Of a stretch of 64,000 nucleotides of DNA, positions 1 through 11,764 are shown piece after piece. Under the pieces are notes generated by a model. That model did no database searches. It was not told the DNA's origin and was given only the letters and a program-made list of their open reading frames with translations. Each line of letters opens with the position of its first letter. The stretch's first letter is position 1. The position numbers were made by a program, and so were the translations under genes. Origin of the DNA: Strongylocentrotus droebachiensis (Eukaryota > Echinodermata > Echinoidea > Camarodonta > Strongylocentrotidae). The stretch is from positions 62,001 through 126,000 of the forward strand of contig JAVYIG010001824.1 in assembly GCA_035222895.1 (NCBI GenBank), given 5' to 3'.

Positions 1-41
1 TTTCAATAGACAGAATCCGTACTGCATACATTTCGTCCCTA

Positions 42-575
42 TTTTCACGAAGTGACGGATGAGCGCGCAATTAAAAGAAATTAGATTTGAATAAATCGCT
101 TTCAAACTTTCAAACTATAATCTCAACCTCTTTGATGTATCAAGGGCAAATAAATGTTATATCCTGGGATAGAACATATCTCAAAGTTTAGTTCTATGTT
201 TAATTATTTCCATAATTTCTTATATTTTGGGGGAAAATGAGCTGTAAACATAACCGTCACTTCGTGAAATCACGGACGCGCTGTAATTTTGTTTTCACGA
301 AGTGACGGCTCATAGCCGCGCGCGTTAAACATACGGGATTTTTCTCTCGTGGATGGAATTCCCGAAATGGACACTAAATACGGCAAAACGTTATGTTTAA
401 TTGATGTACAGATAAAATAACGAGATAGATTACATTTTCCTCTTTCTGTAGCTGCTTTTTATTCCTCTGTTTGAGCTTTTAACACAACCGTCATTTCGTG
501 AAAACACAAATTATATAGAACGCTTTGATTTTGTTTTCACGAAGTGACGGCTCGTAGCCGCGCGCGTATAAAACA
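42..575. repeat. Three CGTCACTTCGTGAAA inverted-repeat motifs
   Basis: The 16-base word TTTCACGAAGTGACGG occurs at about 43-58, 293-308 and 535-550. Its reverse complement lies at about 254-269 and, with one change, at 488-503. The last two pairs form two similar hairpins (arms 16 bases, loops about 21-31 bases), each followed by the same CG-rich tail (AGCCGCGCGCGT) and spaced about 234 bases apart. This is a small dispersed foldback repeat. No coding capacity is seen from 1 to 600. Confidence 0.7.
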
Positions 576-599
576 TATGGGATTTTTATTGTGTGAAAC

Positions 600-1410
600 A
601 ATTTCATGATACTCTACAATGGCAGTAGTGTAGTATAATACATGTAAAAGTAGGCCTAGTAGTAAAGGTATCATTCTGCTCCTTATTATCCTGATTATCT
701 TTTAAAGGAATGACAATTGACAATTTGTCATAAATCATTGTCTTTAAGCTTACCATTATATGCATCTGGCTCGAATTTTGCTTAGATATTTGGTACTTAA
801 TGATTTAAATGGTAAAAATGAACTTGTGTCCTATTCATTCTAGTCTTATTCATTTGCCATTATGTTTTATGCATTCAAGTTCCAATTTTTCTGACTGTTT
901 TCAAGACAATATCTTTTTTTGTCGATCCTGGTTCTATGTAGCTTGATATCTCATGGTAATTTTGAGAGAAAGGCAAACGAAGCAACGATTTCTGAATTGT
1001 AGCGACAATCGCGTTCGCCTTTGCTGCTCTTCAATAATACTTGACAAGCAGTATTAATTAATTTTTCAAGGACTCATGATAAATTCGTTTAACAGTTGAT
1101 TACCCTCGGTTGATTCTTTTGTTCGGATTATTAGGCGGGGAGAGATAGCAGTGAACGGTCTCACGCTTAACGACGTTGTATTATGAGTTTTGTTTGTTCA
1201 TCGTCTCTACGATGCTCTTTGAATTAAAAAAAAAAGCTTTTATTGTTAGGCTTCCTGAAAGAAATTTCAATTGTTGTTAAGAAATTTTTGGTTGCACTAT
1301 GTAGATTATGATGATGTGTTTGAAAATGATTTCAATAACAAGATCAAACACATGATGAAAATCTACTGGGTGCATGCCAATAAGTTCTTTACAACAGTAC
1401 ACAAAAATGA
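600..1410 (+). repeat. Direct repeat, copy 1 (long)
   Basis: Three blocks here recur in the same order at 1985-2312: one around 636-700 (GTAGGCCTAGTAGTA), one around 800-870 (GATTTAAATGGTAAAAATGA) and one around 1268-1400 (GAAAATCTACTGGGTGCATG). Copy 2 lacks most of the sequence between the blocks. The short reading frame at 1271-1456 lies in the last block, has no recognisable domain, and is not kept open in copy 2. It is treated as non-coding. Confidence 0.65.
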
Positions 1411-1529
1411 GGTGCTATTCGGTGTGGCGTACACATGGCAATCACATGGTAGTTAAAATTATGATCATCAGTACTGGGTCTAATAAATAAAAGAGAACTT
1501 AATTTGAACCCGGGCCATAGGCTACCCCT

Positions 1530-1970
1530 CTCGTTCTCTCTCTCTCTCTCTCTCTCCCTCTCTTCCTCTATATCGCCTTACGTTTCCCTTTCTTACCACT
1601 TTTTGCATTTGTATGCCTCGATAATACAGAAAATAAACAATAAGATTCTTCCTCTTCCCCTCCTTCTTCCTAGTCCATGTAGTAGGAGTAGTATTAGCAG
1701 CAGTAAGGCAATAATAATGACAACAATTATTATTATAACTATTATTATGGTTGGTGGTGTTACTAATGCTATTTTTGTTATTATTATAATTGTTATTGTA
1801 ATTATTATCCTTTTCATGATTCTTATCGTTAATATTATTATTATTGTCATTATTATTATCTTTATTATTGTTATCATTATGATGAATATGGACATGATGA
1901 TTATGATGACGATTAATATAAGTATATTATTATAGTTGTTATCATTTCATTATTATCATCTGTTTTATCA
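1530..1970. repeat. CT-rich and ATT/ATC low-complexity DNA
   Basis: A (CT)n microsatellite at about 1533-1562 is followed by a long run of ATT, ATC and ATG trinucleotides to about 1970. Long open frames on both strands here are a by-product of the simple repeat (Ile/Met/Val-only peptides) and are not genes. Confidence 0.85.
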
Positions 1971-1984
1971 GCATAATCTATAAA

Positions 1985-2312
1985 TGGCAGTATATACTAC
2001 ATGTAGAAGTAGGCCTAGTAGTATAGGTTTCATTCTGATCCTTATTATCCTAATTATCTTTTGCCATACGTTTAGACGATAAACTCATGACAATTGACTG
2101 GATGATTTAAATGGTAAAAATGAACTTGTGTCCTATTTATTCTAGTCTTATTCGTTTGCATTATTAAAAGAAAAAAAATCAATTGTTGTTAAGACATTTT
2201 TGGTTGCACTCTGTAGATTATGATGATGTGTTTGATCTTGTTTTTGATAAGAAGATCAAACACATAATGAAAATCTACTGGGTGCATGCTAATAAGTTCT
2301 TTACAAGAATAA
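1985..2312 (+). repeat. Direct repeat, copy 2 (internally deleted)
   Basis: This is a shortened second copy of the 600-1410 segment, with the same three blocks in the same order. It differs by scattered substitutions and by a small replacement in the last block (TGATCTTGTTTTTGAT instead of TGAAAATGATTTCAAT). From 2315 to 2590 nothing further is recognised. Confidence 0.65.
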
Positions 2313-2589
2313 CTTTTGACTGATAGGGAATCAGACAACACGAACAACATGTTTTATCTTCTAGATCTCAACCCCGTTTCCGTTGTGTGAGGCTGTTACA
2401 TTCTTTCACATTGTGTTTTAAGAATGACTGGGAAATATGAGAAAATCCTTTTTTTCTTTCATTTTCAATATTAGAAGTAATGATTGAGGTAAATTACACG
2501 TAGGTTCCATCATCTTTGGTATGATACTCTTTTTAAAACCGGCACGAATAGAATTGCATAACCAATAATATTGAAGGAAATTTATTTGT

Positions 2590-3645
2590 AGGCCCATGTC
2601 AAATCTATGTTGAAATTCAAAGAAAGAGAGAATCGTACCATCCGTTTTTAAAATGTAATTGATAAAGAGTACTCCTTATACTGGATTTATTCCAAAGAGG
2701 TTGACATGCAATAATATCTTTAGTGATTTCAATCAAATCTGAAAAGGCAAAACGCTCCTCTTTCCAAAAAGGATTAGGCGTGACAATGTCGAAATGTTTG
2801 TAATGCTTGTAATGTTCGGATCCCATATTTAATTGGAGAGAATATAACAGAGGCAAAAACTAAAGAAGCATTTGATAAGTAAAGATTTCATCCAATGGGT
2901 CATTGATAAATCTACTTATCCATGATATCTTAAGAGAATTTATATGTATGAAAGTATCTGTCATTTTAACTCACCCATCCTTATGCAAAAGACACATTTA
3001 TTTTCTTCTATTTTTAAGGTTTATTACCCCATATAAACGAGTAAAACCATCGATTTACCTCTCTAATAATGTGCGAGTTTGGTTCTGCAAGTGATAGAAA
3101 CATGTAGTTTAATGTCGATATAAATAACGATTTAACAATGGTCACTCGTCCTAAGGGGGTCAATGATCTTTTCAACCACGGGGCTATATGACCTTATCTT
3201 TGATTTTTTTTCTCACAATAATTATGTTCAACCATCTGTGATAAATGACCCCAAAATTCTATACCTAGCTACCTAAATTAACCTTCAGATATCCAGTTCA
3301 ATTTGTATCCTTGTACAATTTCTGTTTAAAGAGACCTGTGCTTCCCGACCCATATAACTTGCATTTTTTTCTTTTGTTGATTTTGAGATTGGACATATGA
3401 GTCGCAAGTATTTCAAGGGCACATTGTAAATCTTGTCTGCTACCATTGAATGTAAAAAGGAAGTCATCTGTATATTGCAACAGTTTGAGTGTTTTCCCAG
3501 TCATATATAATCCAACTAAAGAACTTGAGTGACGCATCGGGACACCAAGTATTTCAATCACTAACAAAAACAGGTACGGAGACAAAGGATCTTCCTGTCG
3601 ACACCCTTCGGGGGGGGGGGGGCAAGGGGGGCACAGTGCCCCCAC
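2590..3645 (-). pseudogene. Tx1/L1-like LINE ORF2 fragment, 5'-truncated
   Basis: The 5' part (about 3298-3600) encodes reverse-transcriptase palm motifs: a GCRQ-DPLSPYLF block, then a QYTDDF motif where active enzymes have YADD, then LKIN. About 440 bases further on, 2617-2856 encodes NPFWKEERF and PLWNKSSI blocks like those found downstream of RT in Tx1-type ORF2. Frames are broken between these parts and the catalytic YADD is altered, so this is a dead copy. The 5' end stops abruptly at the poly-G tract near 3609, as in a 5'-truncated LINE or a secondary insertion. It is shorter than the related copy at 14.0-16.6 kb, which keeps its endonuclease. The clade call rests on motif style only. 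Confidence 0.75.
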
Positions 3646-4545
3646 AATTTTTCAAGCACCCGAAAAGAGCCCCTTTTTACATAGGAAAATAGGAATAGTT
3701 GCCCTTTAACTTTGACAAGTGCCCCTAATAATATGTAAAAGTGCCCCATTCCCCTTACAACTCTGATAAGTGCCCCCTTTTTTGGACACGTGCCCCTTTT
3801 CCTTCGACAAGTTCCCATTTTCCATTGCAATAAGTGTCCATTTCCTTTCTAATAAGTGCCCCTTTTCGTAATGATAAGTGCCCCGTTAAAAAGAGCCTCT
3901 TCACCTTCTCATAAGTGCCCCTTCTCTGGTAAATGACCCTTTTCAGGTACGAGAAGTTACTCCTTTTCACTTCAGATAAGTGCCCCCTTCACCTCCGATA
4001 AATGTCCCTTTGAAATCTGATCGGTGCCCATTTTCTTTTAACTAATGCACATTTTCCTTTATTACAAGTGCCCCTTTTTCATTCACATAAGTGTCCCTTT
4101 TAATATCTGTTCGTTGCCTCTTTTCAGGTGCGATAAGTGCCCCTTTTCACCTCTGATAATTTCCCTTTCAACAATATATAATAATATCTTATAAATGCCT
4201 CTATCAAAATCTGATGGGGGCCACTTTCCGTCGACAAATGCCCATTTCCTATTCTCATGACTGACTTTTTTTCATCCCTGGTGAGTGCCTCTTTATAAGG
4301 GTGTGTGCCCCATTTTCACCTCTGATAATTACTCTTTGTACTTTGGCACATGCTCCTTTTCTTTCCTGATAAGTGTCCTCTTTTCCTCTCGTCACTAAAC
4401 GCGCCCTAGCTAATTTCAAGCGACTAAGAGCAATTTCCCCCAAAGCTCGTTCGCTACGCTCGCACGTATCTATAGATGATATACTTATGTTACTTATCAA
4501 AGGTCTCTTCAGTCTTCCGTTATGAGAATGTGCATATAACCCCAT
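3609..4545 (-). repeat. GGGGCAC degenerate minisatellite element, copy 1
   Basis: After a 13-G tract, about thirty degenerate copies of a ~20-25 base unit follow (plus-strand sense: GTGCCCCTTTTCNNNTGATAA). They end at about 4390-4545 in a unique tail with TTATCAAAGGTCTCTTCAGTC. The tail and the array reappear in opposite orientation at about 21380-21985, so this is one repeat family and not a local expansion. Open frames on the minus strand (3561-3830, 3755-3970, 4255-4545) come from the repeat and are not genes. Confidence 0.75.
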
Positions 4546-4549
4546 TATT

Positions 4550-5140
4550 TCAATAGAGAAGCAATAATAACATCAACCTGTACACTTGCACCTGGGTTTA
4601 ATGCACAGCCATCATATGTCCTTTCTTCATGTCCTTCAATTTTGATCTATTTTATATAAAGTACATGTAGTGTTTACAAAAGTACACAATGTACAATTAA
4701 CAGTTTTATTATACTATGCATAACAACATAAAAAGACTCCATGGGTGCATGCGATATGCATACTGTGCAATGATACAGCCTCCCGTTAGATAAGCTACCT
4801 CTCGCGGCCGTCGTCCTCACCAAAGATGACAGAGCGCCGCACGTCTATATCATCTTCGCTATAACTAGCTATGTGGCGGGAGCAGTGGGTGGCCGGTATT
4901 CTCGCCAATGGGCAATTATTACCCCCTTTTCCCCCGGTCTGGCCCTGAGGGCTGGAAAAATACCCCTAAACGCGTATACAGGCGCGTACATCATAATGTG
5001 CCGGAACTATCTTGAAAAATTACCCTTTTTCTTGAAAATGGCCCAAAATGGACGTGTTTTAGTCCCATAATGAGACACCGCGCGGACCATGTTCAATCTT
5101 AAAAAAACACACCCCTTTTATTGGAGGAGCTCGCGCCTTT
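4550..5140. other. No feature recognised
   Basis: This is intergenic sequence between the minisatellite and the LINE endonuclease. A 65-residue frame at 4873-5070 has no recognisable motif and is not accepted as a gene. Confidence 0.6.
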
Positions 5141-6569
5141 GAATGTTTTCAGATTTTGAAGTTGGTTTTAGAAACATTGACGCATTATCATCACACTGTT
5201 TCATATAATCTTGAAAAGATTGTGGTACTTGAGGAATGTTTGCACTGATTTTCATGGGTAATCCAATGAAATATTTATTAAAACTTTCAGCCTTATCCTT
5301 TGCAGAAGAAAGAAGTACTCCATTAAAATCCATCTCTTGAGGGAGTGAATGCCTAGTTGACCGACCTAACAATTCATTGATATGAGACCAAGTTTTCCTA
5401 ATATCACCTTTAACTCTGTGGAACAAATCATTGTAATATTTTTGCTTGGCTATACGAAGAGTATTAACCAGGACATTCTTATAATCGATATATTTCTTTT
5501 TATTCTCAGCTGTTGGTCTCTTGACATAACTACCATAAAGCTTATGTTTATGATTTATTGTTTTCAATAAACCACGAGTTACCCATGGCTTTTTACATTT
5601 ACTCTTTATCGATACTTCAATTAATGGGAAACATAAATTATATAATTCCAGAAATATTTGTAGAAAATGTTCATATGACTCATTGACGCCTTCCAGTGAA
5701 GGCAGAGCCTGCCAATTAATTTCAGCTAAGTGTTGCTTGAACCTTGAGATTCTTTCATCATTTATTGACCGCCTCATAACTTGTCCATCTCTATTGACAG
5801 AAGTTACCACAGAGCCATTTTTAACACAAAATATAGGCATATGATCTGAAATATCTGAACATATTATACCCGAGCTAAACTCATTTTGAATGCAGTTTGT
5901 GAAAATAGTGTCAATCAATGTTGCACTAATTTCAGTAATACGGGTAGGTTTAGTGATGAGAGAAAATAATCCAAATGAGTACATGAAATCTACAAAATCT
6001 TTAACACTACGATCAGTATTATAATTCATTAAATTGATATTGAAGTCACCCATTAAATATACTTCCTTGTTTTCTCTACTCAATATCTGTAGCTGATGTT
6101 CTAAGTTTTCCACAAAGGATATACTATCATAGCTTGGAGCCCTATATACACATCCAACAATAATCTTTTTACTGAGGTTTGTTATTTCAACAAAAACAAT
6201 TTCATACCCTGAATTGGATCCAGATAAATCAAAACGGAATTTAAATTCCAAATCATCTTTAATGTACAGACATGCCCCACCGCCATTTTTGTCTGCCCTA
6301 CATATGTGAACAAAAGAATAGCCAGGTATCTGAAACATATTGACATCAGTTGAAGTTTTAAACCAAGTTTCAGAGACACCTATCACAGAAAAATCATGCT
6401 TTAAGCAAGACAACAATTGTAACATCTCATCATAATTCTTACATAAACTCCTGGCATTTACATGCAAAAGATCGAAATTTCCTTGTAGATTCTGGTCAAA
6501 TGCACCACAATCAGCATATGCACAATCTCTAAGCATTATGTTTACATCTTCTTCAACAATGGTTTCCAT
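5118..6569 (-). pseudogene. LINE endonuclease (APE-type) with RT missing
   Basis: A 483-residue frame encodes an apurinic-type endonuclease of a non-LTR retrotransposon. Motifs in order: LLHVNARSL near residue 34, VIGVSETWF near 62, NGGGACLYI near 95, LMGDFNINL near 172, TRITEISATLIDTIFTN, and SDISDHMPIF near 241. The usual linker to the reverse transcriptase follows (W--IN-LLG and FN-YF). The frame is open throughout, yet it stops at about 5145, just before the first RT block. There is no RT motif between 5145 and the minisatellite, so the 3' half is deleted, the reverse of normal 5' truncation. Style resembles CR1/L2/Jockey-type elements. It is presumably immobile. Confidence 0.85.
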
Positions 6570-7730
6570 TATTTACAATTAAGAAAATTAATGGCACAAT
6601 AAACTCTAAACCAATATAAGTCTTGGAAATGACTACCCAGGATGGCATACATACTTGCATACATAACAAAACACAAACAGACATTCACACACAAACACAC
6701 ACACACACACAATACATGATTATGAGTAAATATAAGAAATATACTACAAAAATTAAAAGGTAATAAAAACACATATAGATACATGTAAAAACAACAACTG
6801 ACTGCAGAACCCACTCCTTAATTACTTTACACAAACTAACAAGCCCTGCTATCTAGGTCACGCATGCTTTCAGTATTTATATTTAACCGAGACCCCCCGA
6901 GGCTCTAGCGTGCTAAAGCATTGTCCATGTTTCTATATGGTTTACTAGCATCAATGGCGTCAAAAAGGATCGAGCCACGAATTGTATGATAACCGAAGAT
7001 ATCAACGCCTACACTTTTAGACATATCATGCTTGTATTGTAGGATTATGGTTTTTGAAATTGTTGTTCAAAATCCAGAAGGTGTGTTTACCAATACAAAA
7101 AGAAGTACCGAAAGAGTGAACATTTAGTAACGTCAGGCTACCATCGCAATTTGTAACAAATGAAGGCACTTTCCATGCCACAAGAAAATAATGAGTCGTA
7201 ACTTACCGATTAATGACTTCTAGCTTGCTTGGTACTTTATGTCTCTTAAACTGACGGTTTATTAAATCGTTTTTCGTCGCTCACAGAGCTTCGCAACAGT
7301 AGAGTATGGGGTTACCGCTGAGAGTTTTTATTTCGTAATTTCGTTCCCACCTTAACTTGTGAATTAATACAGAAACACTAATGAAGTATATATGTTGCCT
7401 TTTGTAAAGTGTGCAATTTATCCAGGAAATGATATTTTGCAGCCCACATTTTGTCCCCCAAAACTACAGACCGTTCAGCACAGCATTCACAATATTATGA
7501 GCTTTATACATTCTTAGTGCGTGCCCATGGGTTATAGCCATGGGGCCAGGCGTTCCGCCAGGCTGGTTTACGACGCATTTGAGCATAAATTCGTAATTGA
7601 ACAGACATAGCTGGCATATAATGATAACACGATAACACCTATGATATTTTCAATCCTTTTATATGTTGAAGACTTTAAAACTTAAGTTTATCGTTAAAAA
7701 AAGGAAGAGGGTACATTTTAGACGAGATGG
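6570..7730. other. No gene; one (CA)n microsatellite
   Basis: A CA/AC-rich stretch lies at about 6683-6712. The rest, which may include the 5' untranslated part of the neighbouring LINE copy on the minus strand, shows nothing recognisable. Confidence 0.55.
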
Positions 7731-7807
7731 CTGATGTTTGTTCACATTCTTTCGTCCTGGCCGTAAATTAGCAGACTACTGGTATCTTTCGATCGATAAA
7801 TCATGTC

Positions 7808-7850
7808 GGGATATCTCGCCCCAGTCTTTGAGGCTGGGGCGAGATGTCCC
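7808..7850. repeat. 17-bp-stem hairpin (GC-rich)
   Basis: Arm GGGATATCTCGCCCCAG (7808-7824) pairs with CTGGGGCGAGATGTCCC (7834-7850) around a 9-base loop, with one G-T pair. A further GGGGCGAG follows at about 7852-7860. It lies about 65 bases upstream of the possible start codon at 7916 and would fall in the 5' leader if that exon is real. Confidence 0.7.
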
Positions 7851-7915
7851 GTGGGGCGAGTTAGCCCGACTCCCTAGCAGCGGCCAGCGCAGACGACCGA
7901 CCGTACTAGGCCGAA

Positions 7916-8003
7916 ATGGCTGAAGAAACGCTCCCAAGATTTCAACTTCTTGATGATGATCAAATGCGAGACTTGATTGATTCTGCTGACAGCAAGAACT
8001 CTG
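7916..8003 (+). CDS. Possible first exon, DUF3504/Crypton-like protein
   Basis: From the ATG the frame reads MAEETLPRFQLLDDDQMRDL and continues with IDSADSKNS, then meets CTG|GTAGTT, a plausible splice donor (phase 1). From memory, an acidic start of the form 'F-LL-D-E---L---DSKN' is typical of the first exon of animal DUF3504 proteins (KIAA1958/QRICH1/ZMYM-like, derived from Crypton tyrosine-recombinase transposons). No later exon was found. The segment 8400-8520 is acidic in one frame (runs of Glu/Asp/Ser) but has stops. This could be a gene fragment left by a transposon. The call rests on a short motif only. Confidence 0.3.
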
Positions 8004-8009
8004 GTAGTT

Positions 8010-8690
8010 TAATTTGGATACCAACAATGACTTAACGACAGTGATTCTTCCAAGAACAGTTAAAGGTGAATTCCATTCATATTGAATTAGGTATCATTAG
8101 AAGGGTTATTTTCAGTTCTTCATTTTTGTTTTTAGGTTCATTGTCAATAAACATAAGGGGAAGGAGATATAATGGAATGAAGTTACGAGAATCAAGTTTT
8201 TCTGAGAGAATTTCGTCTACGATACCATTAGGAGGTTTGGGCGTGTGACGTCATTCCGTGGACTATTCACAACACGGTCACCGCGCGCATTCTATTCGCA
8301 ATCAGATAGCACTGCAGGGTACATAATCAGAGTGAAAGTATAGATGTTATATCGGGATGATAATCATCAGTAAAAGTGACAGAAGACAGCTCAGATGAAC
8401 TAGAAATGAATAGAGTATGATGAAGAAGAAGTTAGTAGCAGTGATGATGGTAAAGAAAGTGAAGATGATGGTGAATTGGGCGAATGTAAAGACGACAAGA
8501 ATGTAAACGCTGATCGAATCGTGATGCGGGAGTTGCAGCTGCAGCTACCCTAGGAAGCTCCGAGACGACGCCTACGCCAAAGGCGACGGAGCTTCAGCGG
8601 GTGCATAGGGAAACATTCAAACAGCGGGTTGGGCGACATTATCTCAAAATATGCAAAGGGAGTAATTACAATTTTGGCTTACTAGCCCCA
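8010..8690. other. No gene recognised; acidic remnant near 8.4-8.5 kb
   Basis: Around 8400-8520 the plus strand is GAAGATGATGG-rich and in one frame would encode Glu/Asp/Ser runs, but stops interrupt it. The rest shows no structure. Confidence 0.4.
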
Positions 8691-8694
8691 GTCG

Positions 8695-9244
8695 TAAAAA
8701 AATAGGAACAAAATAGGGGAAAAACAGGGAAAAAATAGTCCCGAAAATATATTTTTTTTCTATTTTTTCCCTATTTTTTTAAAAGGAAAAAATAGGGAAA
8801 AAATAGTTTTGGTAATAGGAAAAAAATAGGTTTGAAACAATTTTTTCTATTTTTTTCCTATTTTTTTCCTATTTTTCAGACCTGAAAATAGGAAATAAAT
8901 AGGGAAAAAATAGTGTAGAAAAAAGTGAAGAAAATAGTAAAAAAATAGTGATAACTAGGTGCTTAGTGAACAGTGAAAAGTAGTGAGGAAATAGGAAAAA
9001 AATAGTGAGAAAATAGGAAAAGAATAGTAAGAAAATAGAAAAAAATAGTAAGAAAATAGGGAAAAATAGTAAGAAAATAGGAAAAAAATAGTAAGGAAAT
9101 AGGAAAAAAATAGTAAGAAAATAGGAAAAAAATAGTAAGGAAATAGGAAAAAAATAGTAAGAAAATAGGAAAAAAATAGTAAGAAAATAGGGGAAAATAG
9201 TAAGAAAATAGGAAAAAAATAGTAAGGAAATAGGGGGGGGGGGG
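8695..9244. repeat. A-rich ATAGGAAAAAATAGT satellite array 1
   Basis: This is a dense array of GAAAATAGGAAAAAAATAGTAA words (about 21-22 bases each), most regular from 8980 to 9235 and ending in a 12-G tract (about 9233-9244). The first third (8750-8880) also carries the reverse complement (CTATTTTTTTCCTATTTTT), so the array can fold. The Phe/Leu/Tyr-rich open frames on the minus strand (8955-9254) are by-products of the repeat. Confidence 0.85.
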
Positions 9245-10755
9245 AATCACTCATCCTTTACTTTCATGGATTTTTCAAGCACTACCATCTCACACATCCA
9301 GTCAACGACTCTGTACATTCAACTAAATCATACAGTGCAAACTTGATATAAAGAGATCAGTTATACCTGAAATGACAAGGTAATTTACCAGCTTTTGGGG
9401 GTTAAGATTTCTTGGTTGCACATGACCTCATTGTCAAAAGTTTCCACTGTAGAATAGTCACCCTACTCCTACAGCTCTTTTCTCTGCATCGATGCACCTA
9501 CTCAGTTTGCCAAATTCACTTCATCCTTTCAGTCCAATCCATTCAGTAGAACATTTAAAATAGTCAATGGGTATATGGAAAATGTTATACAGTCCACTCC
9601 TATTATAACAAACATGGATACACCAAGATTTTATTATCAGGCAATTCTCATCAGTCCCAATTTTAAACAAACCAATGTGTTCAGTAACTTGAGTATAACA
9701 TGATTTCATTTTAACAAGGAAATTGGCTTGGTCCCGAGCACCTCGTTATAATGGCAGTGGACTGTAACACACAAAAAGAATAAAAGGGAATGTGTCAAAT
9801 AAAATACATGTACTTTATTTTCGAGAGGTGAACACAATGACATGAGTTTAGTATAGTATGTGTGTTCATATAAGCAAATAAATAAAAGAACTTAACTGAT
9901 ATTTACAATCTTTGGTTAAGTACTGTAGTGTACATGTTGTAGTAATAGAGTTGTTCATGGTTTGCTATGATTATACACTAAAAAAAAAAAGACCAATGCG
10001 ACTGCGTCTCCTATATGCCTCCGCCTTAAAAAAAATATCATCCACCTAGAATGTAGCTTTCTATTTTTGTTCAAATAAAGTATTCAGGTGAGTTTCAGGA
10101 CTATTACTGAGCCGATGCGGATATATGCTAGGCGATCACAAGCTCTCTCCCTCACTAGTAACCAAATAAAGCAGTATTCTGGACATGAGAGTGTTGTTTT
10201 CTGTCTCTTTTATTACAATTTAATATTACAAAGTGCTCTTAATAATGTAATAACATTTTCAAACCTCAAGAAAATCATGACAAATAATATTTTTTTCTCG
10301 TTATTTACAAAGATAACAAAATAAAATAAATCTTAAAACAGATTTTTCAACAATGCATGCATGCTTTATAGTACAGTTGACATAATTTTCTCAATCTCAA
10401 TTGAACTGTCAAAATCTTAATACAATCATCATAATCTAGAAACACTTACTACAAAATCAATGACATGTCATGTCATTGAGATATATATAAACAAGAAAAT
10501 GAAAGACTTACATGCTACTATTTTCAAATAGTTTTACAAAGTATACCATCATTACCATGTATCATAAGTAATGGTCTTATGGTCCTTTATCTTCACAATA
10601 TGCAGGCACTCATTGTGTACACATACATGTTGTACTTGCCTATGAATCTCAATGATTAGACATAAGAATTACATAATAAAATGGAAACAAATACTAATGT
10701 AAAGGATACAGATGTTGGTCTTGCTGTTCACAGGCATCTAATCAAATGGTGGTTG
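9245..10755. other. No feature recognised
   Basis: AT-rich intergenic sequence. A 78-residue frame at 10088-10324 and a 62-residue frame at 9521-9709 have no recognisable motif or splice context. Confidence 0.5.
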
Positions 10756-10759
10756 TACG

Positions 10760-10796
10760 TTACATGTACATTGTAGCTTGATTAGTTGCAATGGAT
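10760..10796 (-). CDS. Possible terminal coding exon (with 11345-11432)
   Basis: On the minus strand, TATCTTTACAG| provides a good acceptor. Joined in phase 2 to the exon at 11345-11432, the frame continues as R-SIATNQATMYM and stops. Reading frame and splice sites agree, but the peptide is short and not recognisable. Confidence 0.3.
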
Positions 10797-11344
10797 CTGT
10801 AAAGATATAAATGAAATGTGAGTTAGTGGTTAGAATAATCATGCATTGGTACATTTATGAACATGCAATTAATACTTAGTACAAGTATTTATGTATTTCA
10901 TAATGAAAAATTCAAAGGCACAGAACATGTGTGTACAAAAGTATGATAGCAAAAAAGATGCCAGGCTGACGACGAACGGATGGTGAAACAACGGAGTCAT
11001 CAAAGAGCTGTCAAGGTGCATGAAATGTAAACCACTCAGGTAGGCAATTAATTAGAGTTATTTTATTCTTAGATATATCGGGTGAACATACATAAAATAA
11101 AACATAAAACACAGAAAAGAAAATAGTAAAGGAACAATTTTTTGAAGAAAAAAATAAAAAGGAAAGAGAAAAATAATGTAGATCTAGGTAGAACTTGTGC
11201 CACCTGCAAATTATTGTTCTAGCATAATGATGAGGTAAACTACTCTAATATTTTGATGTCAGATCTTAACTAACAAACATGAAATAAATATACCCAAACA
11301 AATTATCAACAATAGATTTAGATTTCTACTTAGTAAGGACATAC

Positions 11345-11432
11345 CTCGCAGACACACTCTTGGACTTGGAAGACTTGCTCTTCTTAATCTTGCGTGGACC
11401 GTGGTGCTTTAGCAGGTTGTGTTTTCTGATTC
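11345..11432 (-). CDS. Possible Lys/Ser-rich exon of unknown gene
   Basis: The sequence is bounded by TTTTTCTAG| and |GTATGTCC on the minus strand, both good splice signals. One frame is open and strongly basic: IRKHNLLKHHGPRKIKK followed by SKSSKSKSVSA. Such a tail would fit a DNA-binding or nuclear protein. The difficulty is upstream: the exon candidate at 11765-11980 would have to end with one leftover base to feed this frame, and it does not (its good donor leaves 0 or 2 in its two open frames). Either a different first exon is used or the gene is broken. Confidence 0.35.
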
Positions 11433-11764
11433 CTAGAAAAATAATTTGAGATACAATTTAGCCTAAAACCACATCAAAACATTATATCATGCAAGGCAAT
11501 ATAATTGACAGACGTAGTAATGGTAAAAAATCTGAAATTTCTACGTGGATTTATTGTAATCACGTTTGTTTACATGTACTCATTCACTATGCAGACACTA
11601 CACTGCACTTGGGGATTCACTTCACTCAGCACTACATGGGAATATTGATCCGTAAAATAACATTCTATAAGCCTACTATGTCTATGAAGTAGCATTATAT
11701 TCAACAACAGACACAATAAAAATATATATATCATAATATAATTAAGTTTCAGAAATAAACGTAC

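Noticed and set aside
1504..1935. 143- and 100-residue open frames on opposite strands
   Set aside because: Both arise from ATT/ATC trinucleotide-rich DNA and encode almost only Ile, Met and Val.
8955..9254. Two ~95-residue Phe/Leu/Tyr-rich frames
   Set aside because: They are reading frames through a 21-22 base A-rich satellite. Different frames give the same kind of peptide.
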